Source: Erythroxylum novogranatense
Lineage: Eukaryota; Streptophyta; Magnoliopsida; Malpighiales; Erythroxylaceae
Assembly: GCA_029891385.1 (NCBI GenBank)
Contig: CM057231.1
Location: 21,855,300-21,919,299, forward strand
Direction of reading: 5' to 3'
Length of the DNA: 64,000 nucleotides
How positions within the stretch are numbered: position 1 is the first letter of the stretch; the number at the start of each line of letters is the position of its first letter. The notes beneath the pieces are model-generated. The model made no database searches, was not told the DNA's origin, and saw nothing but the letters and a program-made list of their open reading frames with translations. Shown piece after piece: positions 36,488 through 47,983 of the stretch. Both the position numbers and the translations under genes were made by a program.

Positions 36488-36736
36488 TCACTTGAGATTT
36501 CCATCTCCATATATCAAGAAAACATCCTTAGTCCTTCGCAAGTACTTGAGGATATTCTTGACACCACCCAAATGACCCTCACCAGATTCGATTGGTATCG
36601 CCGTGACACTCGTGAGCATACGATAAATCGGGCCTCGACATAACATAACTTACATGATCAATCCTACTGCAGATGCATACGGATCCGATCCATGCGAATC
36701 CTCTCATCTTGTGTCTTAGGACATAGATTTCGAGTG

Positions 36737-37510
36737 TTATCCCATGAGTAATGGGAAGAAACCTCTCTTGGATTGCTCCATGCTAAACCTCTTTAGCATC
36801 TTGTCTATGTACGATGATTGTGAAAGACCAAGCAACCTCTTTGATCTATCTCTATAGATCTTTATCCCAAGGATATAAGTTGCTTCACCAAGGTCTTTCA
36901 TCGCAAATTGCTTGGACAACCAAATTTTAACTGATTGCATCAATGAGACATCGTTTCCGAGTAATAGTATGTCATCTACATACAACACAAGGAAAACGAT
37001 TGCATTCCCATTAACCTTTTTGTACACACAATGCTCATCCGGATTTTGTGAGAAACCAAACTCTTTGATTGACTCATCAAAACGGATGTTCCAACTCCTG
37101 GATGCTTGCTTCAATCCATAGATGGATTTCTGAAGCTTGCATACCTTTTCGCCATCTCTGGAAGTGAAGCCCTCTGGTTGTGTCATGTACACATCCTCGG
37201 TCAGATTTTCGTTAAGGAAAGTTGTCTTCACATCCATTTGCCATATCTCATAATCATAATGAGCGACAATGGCTAGGAGTATCCGAATGGATTTAAGCAT
37301 TGCTACGGGGCTAAAGGTCTCGTCATAGTCAACTCCTTGTCTTTGACGAAATCCTTTGGCCACAAGCCTTGCTTTGTAGGTAATCACATTACCATCCATG
37401 TCGGTTTTCTTCTTGAAAACCCATTTGCACCCTATAGGTTTTATCCCTTCAGGTGCATCAACCAAAGTCCATACTTGGTTTATGTACATGAAATCCATTT
37501 CGGCTTTCAT
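36737..37510 (-). pseudogene. Copia reverse transcriptase domain (element D)
   Basis: A 257-residue stretch without stops covering most of the RVT_2 domain. It opens with MYINQVWTLVDAPEGIKPIG and KWVFKKKTDMDGNVITYKAR (residues about 9-48). The first catalytic Asp lies in QMDVKTTFLNENLTEDVYM (Asp 93), and the YVDDILLLGND box is at residues 177-187, with both active-site Asp present. After it come AMKDLGEATYILGIKIYRDR and a short divergent tail where the frame is lost. This is the best preserved coding piece in the window. The initiating Met is simply the first in the open frame; in a functional element RT is part of one polyprotein. Confidence 0.9.
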
Positions 37511-37989
37511 GGCACAAATCCATTTTTCGACTCAACTTTTCGTAACCTCTTCATAGGTAGCAGGCTCACCATCTTCTATGAGCAATACGTCATTCTGTTC
37601 ACTTACGAAATCCATATCTCTAAGGAACAGTCGCATCCTACTTGACTTACGAGCTTCGTGTGTCATGAAGGTTGAATGTTACTTCATCCGAATGAGTGAT
37701 GTCTCGAGTTCAGCAATTGATATGTGCTTGTTTGAGCATCTTGAACTTCTTCAAGTTCGACTTTGTTCCCACCGCCTTCTTGCAGAAGAAACTCTTTTCT
37801 AAAAGACAGCATGCTTCAAACAAACACCTTTGTTCCTCAAAGAAGGTAGAATTGATATCCCATGGTCTCTTTAGGATATCCTACAAACAAACACTTGTCG
37901 ACTTTGCTTCAAGCTTATCTCGATCGAATCCGCTTCACGAAGGTGACAACCCCATACTTTCGGATGAGAAAGATAAGGTTTTCGTTAGT

Positions 37990-38424
37990 CTACATCTCAT
38001 ATGGAGTAACATCAACTGTCTTAGAGGGAACTCGCTTAACAAGTAAACAAATGTCTCTAGCGATACCCCAAAACGATTTTGGTAACTTTGCGAAACCCAT
38101 CATTGATCGTACCATGTCCAACAAGGTTCGATTTCTCCTTTCAGCCACACCATTGTGCTGCGGCGTGTAAGGAGGAGTCCACTGAGATAATATCCCATTA
38201 TCTCTGAGATAATCCAGAAACTGTTGGTCTAAGTATTCTCCACCACGATCGGATCGTAATGCCTTGATACTTTTACCAAGCTGGTTTTCTACTTCATTTC
38301 TGAATTGTTTGAACTTTTCAAACGCTTCAGATTTGTATCTCATCAGATACAAGTACCCATATCGAGAATAATCATCAATAAAGGTAATGAAGTAACGACA
38401 ACCACTTCTGGCATGGATGGACAT
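37990..38424 (-). pseudogene. Copia integrase catalytic core (element D)
   Basis: A 144-residue open stretch of the rve integrase core, which joins cDNA to the chromosome. The three acidic residues are present: FIDDYSRYGYLYLM (Asp 17/18), LRSDRGGEYLDQQFLDYL (Asp 59) and PQHNGVAERRNRTLLDMVRS (Glu 95), giving the D-35-E spacing. It ends in KLPKSFWGIARDICLLVKRV, the conserved region after the core. The frame is lost downstream (37511-37990), where only scraps of the integrase C-terminal part remain. It lies between preintegrase and RT sequence, the Ty1/copia order. Confidence 0.9.
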
Positions 38425-38429
38425 CGGAT

Positions 38430-38850
38430 CGCATACATCCGATTGTATTAGGTCTAATATTCCAATCGCCGCTCACCCTTTCCTCAAGGGTAACTTAGTC
38501 ATCTTGCCTAATAAACAAGATTCTATGTGTCATATGATTCATAATCAAATGACCCTAAACCGCCACTCTTGTGGAGCTTAGCGATCGTGTCTCATTTATA
38601 TGGCCAAGTCGACAATGCCATAAGTAAGTTGACTTTAGATTATCTCTTTATACCGCTTGGTGTCATTGACATTTAAAATTGGATTAGACATATCTAATAT
38701 GTAAATACCATTGCACAATGTACCAGTTCCATAAAGCATTCCATTAGAATTGATAGAACAACCATTGCTATTAAAATTCATATGGAATCCAAATTTATTC
38801 GCATAAGAAATGTATAATATATTCTTTGTCAAACGGGTACAAAATAACAA
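38430..38850 (-). pseudogene. Copia GAG-preintegrase region (element D)
   Basis: The minus strand reads LTKNILYISYANKFGFHMNF and NGMLYGTGTLCNGIYILDMS (38635-38850), the segment between protease and integrase. It continues, after frame changes, into WHCRLGHINET, the His/Cys preintegrase zinc-binding motif, near 38590-38625. Stops and indels interrupt it. The protease catalytic site upstream was not found. Confidence 0.75.
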
Positions 38851-39124
38851 TCATCCAATTCCAAAGACAAGCCCAAGAGGGAGATACAAAACATAGGTTC
38901 CTACGGCTAATGCAAAGAACTCTTGCTCCATTTCCAACACGTAGGTCTACTTCTCCTTCATGAGTTGCCCATCGTCCCGAGGCCCCGTGATATCATTACA
39001 TATGTGTGAGCCACAACCAGATCAAATACCCAAATGTTGTGATCGAATAAAGATTAACTTCAATGACATACAAACTGAAGTAGTCGAGGCATCCGATGCC
39101 TTCTTCGCTTCAACGACTCAAGAT

Positions 39125-39874
39125 AGACTTTGCAATTCGCCTCCAATGGCCATCTTTACCGCAATGAAAGCAAGTTCCTTTCGGCAGCTTCTTTGGTCTT
39201 CTTCTTGATGGCGCTTCCTTTGGTTTCTTTGCCTTCTTCTTCTTTGGGTTCTTTTCTTCTTGGAACTCAAGAAGAAGAAGCTACTACCAAGACTTGCTTA
39301 CTATCACTCTTGATAGTCCGCTTCAATTTTTCTTGAGCAGATTGATCACTCGGTATTGTAGTGGATATTTGGTTCATCCGATAGTTTAACACTAACATGC
39401 ATAACTGCTTGGACAATCCAACCGTAATTAAGTCTATACTTAACTCATGATCCATTGCAAAACCTAAGACGACCAATCTCTCAATATAGCCATTCATCTT
39501 CAGCATATCGCATGCAGATGTCCCCGAGCCATCTTTGTGGTGAAGAGAAGCCTTGAGGTCTCGAACCTTTCGGACCGAGCTTGCTCGTCAAACACTCCCT
39601 AAGATGAAAACTATAGTGTGAGCATCCATGGACTCGTCTTTCGCTTCTGCACTCTGGTGACATCGAGGCAAGCATGATGCAAGTAGCAATGTCATCGCCT
39701 TTAGATGCTTATTATATGCCTTCGATCATCATCGAAGCATCGACAAGCAGTGCATCCGGAAGCGTAAAATCTAGGATATATCCTGCACCTTCGTGTGCGA
39801 GAACTATTCTCGATTCCTTAACCGATCAAGAAAATTCGGTCCAGCTTAACTTGTTGGAATCCATAAGCGGTTAA
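39125..39874 (-). pseudogene. Copia gag with zinc knuckle (element D)
   Basis: Gag forms the virus-like particle. The core (39267-39506) reads LGFAMDHELSIDLITVGLSK and LNYRMNQISTTIPSDQSAQE, typical of the UBN2/copia gag. A Lys-rich linker follows, then the zinc knuckle TCFHCGKDGHWRR at about 39140-39178. The last Cys of the Cys-x2-Cys-x4-His-x4-Cys motif is missing because of a small deletion. Upstream (39481-39675) the stretch SMSPECRSERRVHGCSHYSF is a frameshifted continuation. The N-terminus near 39870 is not resolved. Confidence 0.75.
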
Positions 39875-39879
39875 GATTC

Positions 39880-41942
39880 ACACTTGACGACATTTTCAAA
39901 CAACCTACACGGATAGAGAGGAAGAATGTTAGAATAGGAATAGCTGCATAATCATAAGGACTTGAATGATATGCAAAAAGCTCCCACTAGTTTCATAGAA
40001 TCCATAACCCTCATTACGAATCCAAAGAAACAAAGTGACATAATGTCCTAGTGGGTTGATATCCGATATTGCTAAGAATGACCTTGGGTTTAACCAACAA
40101 GCCACAACTTAGGTCAATCGGTAGGTATCGAACATACCAATTGCATCATCGATAACCGACATTGAGAATGACCTTGGGTGTACCCAACAAGCCACCTTAT
40201 GTCTCGGGAGGTATCAGATATACCAATTACATCTTAGACACAACTATCGATCAGTGCTATCAACTTGTTGATGTATGCACTTACATTGGGTATCAACTCT
40301 TTGATGCGCATACATCCGATGTATGCTACCCAATTTCACCTCTGTCCACGTTGACCTTGAGTTTACTCAACAAACTAACGCTTCAAAGGAAAACTAACCC
40401 ATTAATCGTAAAATCATATTTTCATGGTTCAACATATCCGTATAGAGTGAGCTTGGGTTTACCCAACAACCCATCCCTATAAGAACTCTGGTTCTTACCA
40501 TATTAATGGAAGGCGTTAGTTTTCATATACCGAGGAGGATTTAGAAACTCTAGACTCCAAGTCAAGGATCATAGTCACTAGACTATATGGCATGATTTAG
40601 GTTTCATCAATCAAATTGAATCAATCCTTATAATCATCCATCATCCAACTCGAGCATATCACAAGTCGACTTTCATCGAATGCAAGTCACCTTATGCTTC
40701 TGCTTCACACACAAGTCGACTTGTATGAAACAAGTCGCCTTATGGCACTCAAGATGTACAAGTCGCCTTGTAATAATGCTACAAGTCGATTTATATACTA
40801 AGATTTCGAACAAGTCGACTTATTCCATACACAAGTCGCCTTATCCAAGGAAATTTGCTAAAATCTCTAATCGGCTAATTCATGCAATTCCAATTCACAA
40901 TACCATCATACCTAGGGTAATATCTGTAAATAGATGCCTCAATGAACACTTCGTTGATTCATGAATGCCTTAAATAGTCAAACTATATGAAAAGCTTGAA
41001 ATGAGTCATAACTCTAAGATTTCCAAATAATTTAGGAACACCCAAATTATCACCCTAAGCATCTCTAGCTAGTCTATACTTTCTCAAAATTACTTCGGCA
41101 CAAGCCACAAAATTTATGACGGCCAAAACAAACAAGATAATGATATATACTAACGAGACACTAATATGACCTTTTAGGCATCCGAAAATTCTTGGAAAAG
41201 AAACTTTAAGCAATTCAATTTGGCAATCATACTACATCAAGATAACACATTTTTAATCACATTAAAAATGGTGAAAGGCATTGGAACTGAAAAACACACT
41301 CAATCAAGCCAAGCAAAACAGTCTCAACAATTTCCACAAAATTGTCCAGTTCTGTACATTGCTCGAAATGATCAATGAAAAAATTTCAATAAATTCTGAG
41401 AAAATTACATAGGTTACTAAATGTTCTGAAAATGCTACCTGAATTTGTTCAGGATTTTAGGCCATTAGAAACTTAGTCAACTAAAATAACAAAACCGATT
41501 CAAAATCTGTGTTCATCAGCACAGCAATTCCCAACAGTATAGAATAAATTCGTGAATAAATATCCAATCACCTTGAAATCCAATTTCCATGCTCACAGAC
41601 ATTCACCAACATCTTAGAGACATGTAGGTGAAGGAAAATCCAGAAAAAGATTTTTCTAAAATTTATTCTCGATTTTATACTACTGCCTGTCCACAGAGTG
41701 TTTCACAAAAAAGCATCTGGAACCTTAGGGAATTAATTAGCAAAACTATATCAAATCAAATCGATAAATTCTGAAAATTCATAGACATATTCTATAACAT
41801 GTTATGAACAATCCTGGGCAGCAAAATTTCGAAAACCCTATCTCTATAGGAATACGAAATCTGGACAGAATACATGCATCAACATCAAATTCACATAGGG
41901 CTTCCGATCTAGCTTCAGTTAAAGCTTCATACACGACACCAA
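39880..41942 (-). other. Long leader of element D with two repeat clusters
   Basis: About 2 kb between gag and the PBS with no coding capacity. At 40081-40472 there are four copies of a ccttgggtttacccaacaa-like block. At 40661-40845 there are eight copies of an ACAAGTCGACTT(GT) unit. The rest is AT-rich and featureless. Confidence 0.6.
40661..40845. repeat. Palindromic AAGTCGACTT cluster in leader of D
   Basis: Units start near 40661, 40682, 40711, 40730, 40758, 40781, 40810 and 40831. The copy at 40711-40724 is a perfect 14-bp palindrome, ACAAGTCGACTTGT. Others carry GTCGCC, GTCGAT or GTCACC in the centre. Confidence 0.8.
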
Positions 41943-41958
41943 CCTGGCTCTGATACCA
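41943..41958 (-). other. Primer-binding site of element D (tRNA-iMet)
   Basis: Minus strand TGGTATCAGAGCCAGG, one base inside the LTR end at 41960. Matches the plant initiator-Met site. Confidence 0.9.
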
Positions 41959-41959
41959 C

Positions 41960-43798
41960 TGTTGGAAAATCCCGGGAGGAACATCACATGTTCCAGCAGC
42001 AAAAAACAAAATTTTTTTTCCCGAAACCTTCCCGAAAACCCAGGATCCCGGTGTCGGTATGAAAACTCAAACCTGAATAGCCAATAGAGACTATCTCTAA
42101 AGGTATCCACGCAGAGATCAGAAAACCTAACCGGATCAAACACCTTTGACCCGGGAATAGCTAGAACAGAATAAAGGCTGCTAGACCCTACCTCTGTCCT
42201 TGGAGAGCTTGAGAATCACGAAGAAGAGAAGGTGAAGCCTTGGAGAAGAGCTTGATGGAAGATGATGGAAAACTTGAAAGATGAAACTCTTTTCTTCTTT
42301 CTTGCAAACCCTTAGGTTTTTCTCTAAAAACCCACGATGATCACCTATATCTCTAAGAGGAAACTCTTTTCTTTTCTTTCTTATATCATAAGCCAACGAT
42401 CATCATCTTTCCTCATCCATCATTTTGTCTTTTAGTCATTAATATAATTAATGACTAAGCATGAAAAAGAATCTTCTCATCCCTTCTTTTCATCATCCAC
42501 GACATGCTATATATATATATATTAATTAATTAATTCTTTAATTAATTAATAATATATATATATATATATATCTTTGAAGTGGTCCAACACACTGGGTTGG
42601 TCCTACCAAACCTCACGGCCCCGATAGAAAAATCACCAGAGACCTGTCTCAGCAATATCGATGTCGCGATCTCATCGGGAGATATCTCGATCTCATCGGG
42701 ATCCATTTAATTCGATTGCTCTCCATAATTGGAACTCTGTCCAATTACTATTTTACAGATTCTCTGAGTCACTCTTATGCGTGTGACCCTTTAGGTTCCC
42801 GGTTATGTTGGCCACTTAGATTAACAATTAATCTGAGCAAGTCATGAGCGGTATCTAGCAACACATCATGACCCCCAATTGACCGAAAAGTAATCGGTTT
42901 GATGAATTCATCACGAACCAGATCACGAACCCTTCCATAGACAATTACTGTGCAATTCGTCCTTTCATCATCCTATACCCCACTTGGTTATGAGTATGAC
43001 CAATATGTCAACTCTTACCAGACCGAGTCTAGCCCAAGTGAAATCAGTTCCTGTCAGAGGACTCATTACTTTATATGTCCATGAAGACACTCTTCATGAC
43101 ATAATCATGCTCTGGCCAGAGACTTAAAGTAATGATCCTGACAAGAGGCCAGGGTATCTCTTCTGTTCTCACAGAAGTGATGAATCCTTTATTGGCTACT
43201 CAATTACCTTCGAATACCTCAAATCGCACTCCAAGCACCATCCTATGAGTAACCTCCGGAAGGCCACAAGGAATGGAGTCAAAACGGGATCAAGATTCAA
43301 GATATCCTTGAGTACCTCAAGTCTAAGGATACTTGCACCATTGCTATGATGAGATTATCACTGACATTAAATCCATGTGATGATCTCATGGCAGGTCATC
43401 CAATGAACTTACTACCACTAGTAAGCATCCATATGTCAACTCTAAATATCTCATATTTACAGTTTCTGAGATCCACTGCTTGATCCAATCAAGGAGTATG
43501 ACATATGCTAGTGCATGCGGATTAATGATGTCCGGTCTCATTAATCCTATGACTAGGAAAATTTAGATATCTTGACATAATTGCACATGATAGGAATCTC
43601 AGGATTATGATCACATCATAATTTCCTTCATGCTATGTCATATATCATGGACTTCATTAATTTGATTAAAGATCAATATCAATTTATAAAGAACATCAAA
43701 TAAATGAAACATGCCTTTCTTTATTTATTCATAAAGTCTATACATGACTATGAACAAAAAGCGCTAAAGGGGATTGCCTTTAGGACACTACTCTAACA
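41960..43798 (-). repeat. 5' LTR of element D
   Basis: 1,839 bp, TGTTGGAAAATCC to CTACTCTAACA on plus, next to the GTTCA target duplication. It keeps CAG/CTG at sites altered in the 3' copy. Confidence 0.9.
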
Positions 43799-43849
43799 GT
43801 TCATTCTTAGACAATTTGAAAAAAATCATAGGATAGAAGATGATAATAC

Positions 43850-44245
43850 AAACTAAGACGATGATTAGTAACTTTGTCTTAGTTTCGAATGTAGTACTTT
43901 GTCTTAGTTTTCATGAACAATACTTCGTCTTAGTTTTAGTGAACAATACTTCATCTTAGTTTCGATGAACAGTACTTCATCTTAGTTTCAGATGAATAGT
44001 ACTTTGTCTTACTTTCAGATGAACAGTACTTTGTCTTACTTTCGGATGAACAGTACTTCGTCTTAGTTTCAGATGAATAGTACTTCATCTTAGTTTCGAT
44101 GAACAGTACTTCATCTTAGTTTCGATGAGCAGTACTTCATCTTAGTTTCAGATGAGCAGTACTTCATCTTAGTTTTGATGAACAGTACTTCGTCTTAGTT
44201 TCGATGAGCAATACTTCGTCTTAGTTTCGAATGAATAGTACGAAG
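43850..44245 (-). repeat. 27-bp tandem array in LTR B (5' copy)
   Basis: About 14-15 units of the same cagtacttcgtcttagttt family as at 18250-18655, with a different pattern of variants (more cttcatctt units), so the arrays have evolved independently since insertion. Confidence 0.85.
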
Positions 44246-45129
44246 ACAAAGCAACATGTCAACTTGTAATGCTCATATCTCTCAACTCCGTTATCCACAA
44301 TTTACAAACTTTATATCATTGGAAAGCTAGAAAGATCTTCTACAACTTCCAAGAATAAAATTTCACCTAAATCAGCTCAAATCAACCCAGAAATATCCTT
44401 GAACTCAGTACACGAATTTCTATAGTTGTCATATACACATATCTTATGCAACATCACAACTTGTAATGATCATATCTTCTAGCTACATTGTCCAAAAATT
44501 TTGTACTTTATATCAATGGAAAGCTAGAAAGATAAGTTACAACTTTCTTGAAGACAATTTTATCAAAATCTCTCTAAATCAACCCAGAAAATTCATAGAA
44601 CTTTCGGATCAAAAATCCAACTCTCCACTACTATTTATTCCCAAAATTTTCATACTTCAAATTTTCAAAAACTAACATTTCAAACTTTTATTTCTAGTTT
44701 TTCTACTCAATTTCAATCAACTTATTCACCATAAATTCATACTACTCCAAAATATACAAGTTTAGTCAAAGAAATCATCAAAACCCAAATTTCATAATCA
44801 ACCTATTCATGCTTTGTTACTTTTCTGCATTTTTAACTTTCATGCTCAAACACTATTCTTCCTCTCAACTTCCATTTACACAATCTTTCTTACTCTATAC
44901 GATCGTCTTACAATTGTCTTTTTCAACTCAAAAACCATTCTATTGGTTATGTCTAACACTCATATATTTAAGTACACTCATCATCAACTTACTACATTCA
45001 TTACCTTAATCTTGTATATCATTTCAAATTTAAGAATTCTCCTTTCTCTTTTCTCATAACTAATCACTAACAATTTCTCATTTAATAGTTCTAAATTACA
45101 AAAAAAGTAAGAGGTCCAACATATTTATT

Positions 45130-45340
45130 AGCATACTTGCATATAACACATTATGAATCTGAGACATCTTTGTTAATAATACTAACTCATAAGTCAATGG
45201 ACCAGTTCTTAATAACTTTATATGGACCAATACAATTCAAGCTTGGTTGCTTCTTTATCCTAACCTGAGCACATCTTGAGTTCAATCCAAGCACACCTTG
45301 GGAATGTGATACTCTTAGAAATATTTCATTTTTTGCTTCA
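45130..45340 (-). pseudogene. Integrase C-terminal remnant of element A
   Basis: The minus strand reads NEIFLRVSHSQGVLGLNSRC and QPSLNCIGPYKVIKNWSID. After a one-frame shift it continues RTGPLTYELVLLTKMSQIHN and VLYASM. Together this is the gypsy integrase C-terminal pattern (..GPY-I---G--AY-L-LP---IHNVFHVSML), which is convincing because both halves follow in order. It stops at the TATTT site where element B inserted; the downstream part lies at 15849-16093. Inactive because of the frameshift and lost upstream domains. Confidence 0.7.
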
Positions 45341-47904
45341 TAGTTTACATCTCTATAGTGTCAGAACACTTAACTTTCATTTCTATCTCACTATATTCCA
45401 TACCTTTGTTGTTGGTCCACTAAATTCATTCATTTGTCGCATAACGCTCCGTACAATATTCTAATGACATCACTATGATAATGATTGTTATGCTTAAAGT
45501 CAATCAAATCTGTACATTGATCTCATATTACTATGAACTCTAAAATATAAGCTTCAAGCATAACTCCATCAATCGAGATTGTTGGCAACTCATAAGTCTG
45601 GTCATTTGCGTGGTCATTTGCTTCTACCTCCTTAGCCATGAAATGCTATCTCAGCGTATTCCTACTAGGATGAATATCTTAAGTTACTATTTGTGCTTTC
45701 TCTAGTAACTTCTTTGCTCAATCATCTTTATCGATATACATACTTCTCATTTCTATCACAAAGCATCATTTGCCAATTCAAACTCGAATTCACAATATTG
45801 GATCCTCAATTTGGGTTTTGTTAATCCTTTCATATGAAACTGATCTTCAATTCCATAGCAATTAGTACTTTCATTTTGCCCAAAATTCAACTTCACATTC
45901 TATGCTTCCTTTTTGCATTTGATCTGACAATCTCAATATCTGAATTCATGCTTCATTGCTATCGAGATCTCTGCTTAATGTGTCGAATACAACACTAAAT
46001 TTACCAGGAAATACACATTTGTATCATCATAATCTTTCAGTACTTCTATCCATTATCTCAGTCTCGTCTTTAAATCTCTCAACTCAGTAATTACCTCAAA
46101 CTTTAATGATCTGTATATTTATAAATATCCTAGATGTTTCTGTACATATAATGTCTACAACTTCCCAGCAATCACTATTGCAGCAAGTTTCAATTCATGT
46201 ATCAAATAACCAACTCATGAGGTTTCAATTGTCTCTATGCATATGAAATTACTTTATTATGCTGCATTGGATTTTATCCTAATCTCTTATACAACATCAT
46301 TGTATGCTATAAAATCTCCAAATCTAGTCAATAAAATCAATGTCAGTGTTATGATTCCTTAAAATTCTCTTTGCTTTCATTACTCATACAATTTACACAT
46401 TTTTCCCCAAGTATTCAAACTATTCTTCTTAACTTTTCAAATACATTTAATATATCATAAAATTTTGCTTGGATCACTTTAATCTTCAATACCAAAGTAT
46501 TTTCTGGGAATTGTTAGCTCCAATAGATATAATAAAAAACTCCTTGTGCCTATGATTGGTTCTCGTAATTCTTTAAATAACTAATTCCTGGATGAGGTAA
46601 CATTGTATCACGTTATTTTCAACTTTTCCAATTGACTTACCTTCTTAAATGACTTTCTCCATTCTTTAGATTTCCTCATATTTCACATTATACAAAATAC
46701 ATACATTCTCAGTAGCATATTCTACCTCTTACGCCTGAGTCTCCATCAAGAATAGGACTCGAATATCTACTTTTGATTTATTAATAGTCATTCATCCCTC
46801 GAAATGGAACATTTAATTCACACGATATGATTAAATAAAACATCTCTATTTCAAAAAAACTTCTTACCTTGACCATCTACACTGTTTCCATAATCTTTAT
46901 CAATCAACTGTTATCATCATCAATATTGTTTCAGCCATTCTTAACACCTCAATACGATCAACTTCAACTATTCGTGATATTTCAATAATTTCAATTTCTA
47001 TCACACTTTGCCTGATCAAGATATCCTTTATAATAAAACTCAATGAAACAAGAGGCATAGTCGTTTACTCTTACACTTTGGTATGTACCATCATGATTAC
47101 TACATCTTATACACAAAAGTAATTTCAACAGGTTACCAACTTACATCTCATGCTACTGATACATCAATCGTAATTGATTCTGAACAACCTATGAATATTC
47201 TACTACTATTCAGAATTACTCCTCCATAGTAGTTACCTTTTCAGCATAATCGCCTATACCATACTTCCATTTCGTTACTCTGATTCATCTCATAGTTTTA
47301 AATATAGAGATCACAGATTATCTCTTATACTATATCCAAATATAAATCTCATATGTAATCAATCGCATTGTTCACTAATGTAACTACAATATCAAATATG
47401 TGCTCATAATAACTGGTCGACATAACCTTGAGAACTTCTAGACATATCACTACCATTTGTTTCGTTCTCCATACGTACGTTCTTAATCAATTTAGAAATA
47501 TAGGCGCATAGCCATCTTGAAATTTTGATCTCAAATTCACAACCACAATCTTATACCAGATCATAAATTCCGAGTTCAACTTTTTAATTGCACTTTGCTT
47601 GTACGCCTTAAATCTCGTCATTTCCAGCTATGTCTTTATTTCTTTTTCAGTCAATTCATGAAAATATTTTCACATCCATATCAATTCAAATATGTATCCA
47701 TAAACTTTCCTTATCTTCTCACTTTCTGACAAATCATTATTCTTCTCACTATTTCTATCAACTTAAACTCTTAGCAATGCCCATGCGTGTGACATACACA
47801 TGCGACTTATACTAGGGATCAGTCATGGCGACATGCCAAAACTTGTCAAATATCCACGTAACTTGATACATCTTTTCAAAAATGCCCATGTAAGATCTCA
47901 ATTA
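45341..47904 (-). pseudogene. Degenerate interior of element A (right part)
   Basis: Expected by position to hold gag to integrase, but too short (2.6 kb) and stop-dense in every frame. No catalytic motif seen. Blocks align with the interior of B (20040-22400 and 31815-32288). Confidence 0.5.
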
Positions 47905-47919
47905 TGGGCTCTGATACCA
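47905..47919 (-). other. Primer-binding site of element A (tRNA-iMet)
   Basis: Minus strand TGGTATCAGAGCCCA, five bases inside the LTR end at 47925. Confidence 0.88.
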
Positions 47920-47956
47920 TACAATGTTGGGCACTGTTTTCGGAATCCAACTCTTT

Positions 47957-47983
47957 CTCTGATACCATACATATTGGATCCCG
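47957..47983 (-). other. Embedded PBS-LTR junction inside LTR A
   Basis: The minus strand reads CGGGATCCAATA, a 4-base spacer, then TGGTATCAGAG, duplicating an LTR end plus PBS about 47 bp inside the real end. The 3' LTR has a decayed version at 2796-2820 (TGGTAGTA and CGGGATCCAACA). Confidence 0.65.

Larger units (their letters stand above)
34168..43798 (-). mobile_element. Element D: Ty1/copia retrotransposon
   Basis: A 9,631-bp element with perfect target duplication GTTCA (34163-34167 and 43799-43803), LTR ends TGTTGGAAAATCC and CTACTCTAACA on the plus strand, iMet PBS and polypurine tract. Gene order on the minus strand is gag - preintegrase - integrase - RT - RNase H, which defines Ty1/copia. 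It sits in the 5' LTR of element B. Coding sequence is broken by many small indels. Confidence 0.92.
16099..45121 (-). mobile_element. Element B: LTR retrotransposon nested in A
   Basis: Bounded by the perfect target duplication TATTT (16094-16098 and 45122-45126). LTRs of about 3.43 and 3.18 kb (joined). Minus orientation from the polypurine tract at 19531 and the PBS at 32289. The interior (19531-22413 plus 31815-32307, about 3.4 kb) is degenerate pol. Elements C and D are nested in it. It is related to A: the polypurine tract, integrase tail and LTR blocks align. Confidence 0.85.
32308..45121 (-). repeat. 5' LTR of element B, interrupted by D
   Basis: LTR parts 32308-34167 and 43804-45121 (3,178 bp joined), plus-strand ends TGTTGGGAGTC and GAGGTCCAACA. 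Colinear with 16099-19530, but lacks about 190 bp at 33780 that the other copy has at about 17600-17760. Carries the embedded PBS junction (32407-32433), AAGCTCACCCC block (32658-32702), TATA box (33645-33652) and a 27-bp array (43850-44245). Confidence 0.83.

Noticed and set aside
37337..38170. Open frames on the plus strand opposite the copia pol
   Set aside because: Shadows of the conserved minus-strand integrase and RT coding sequence.
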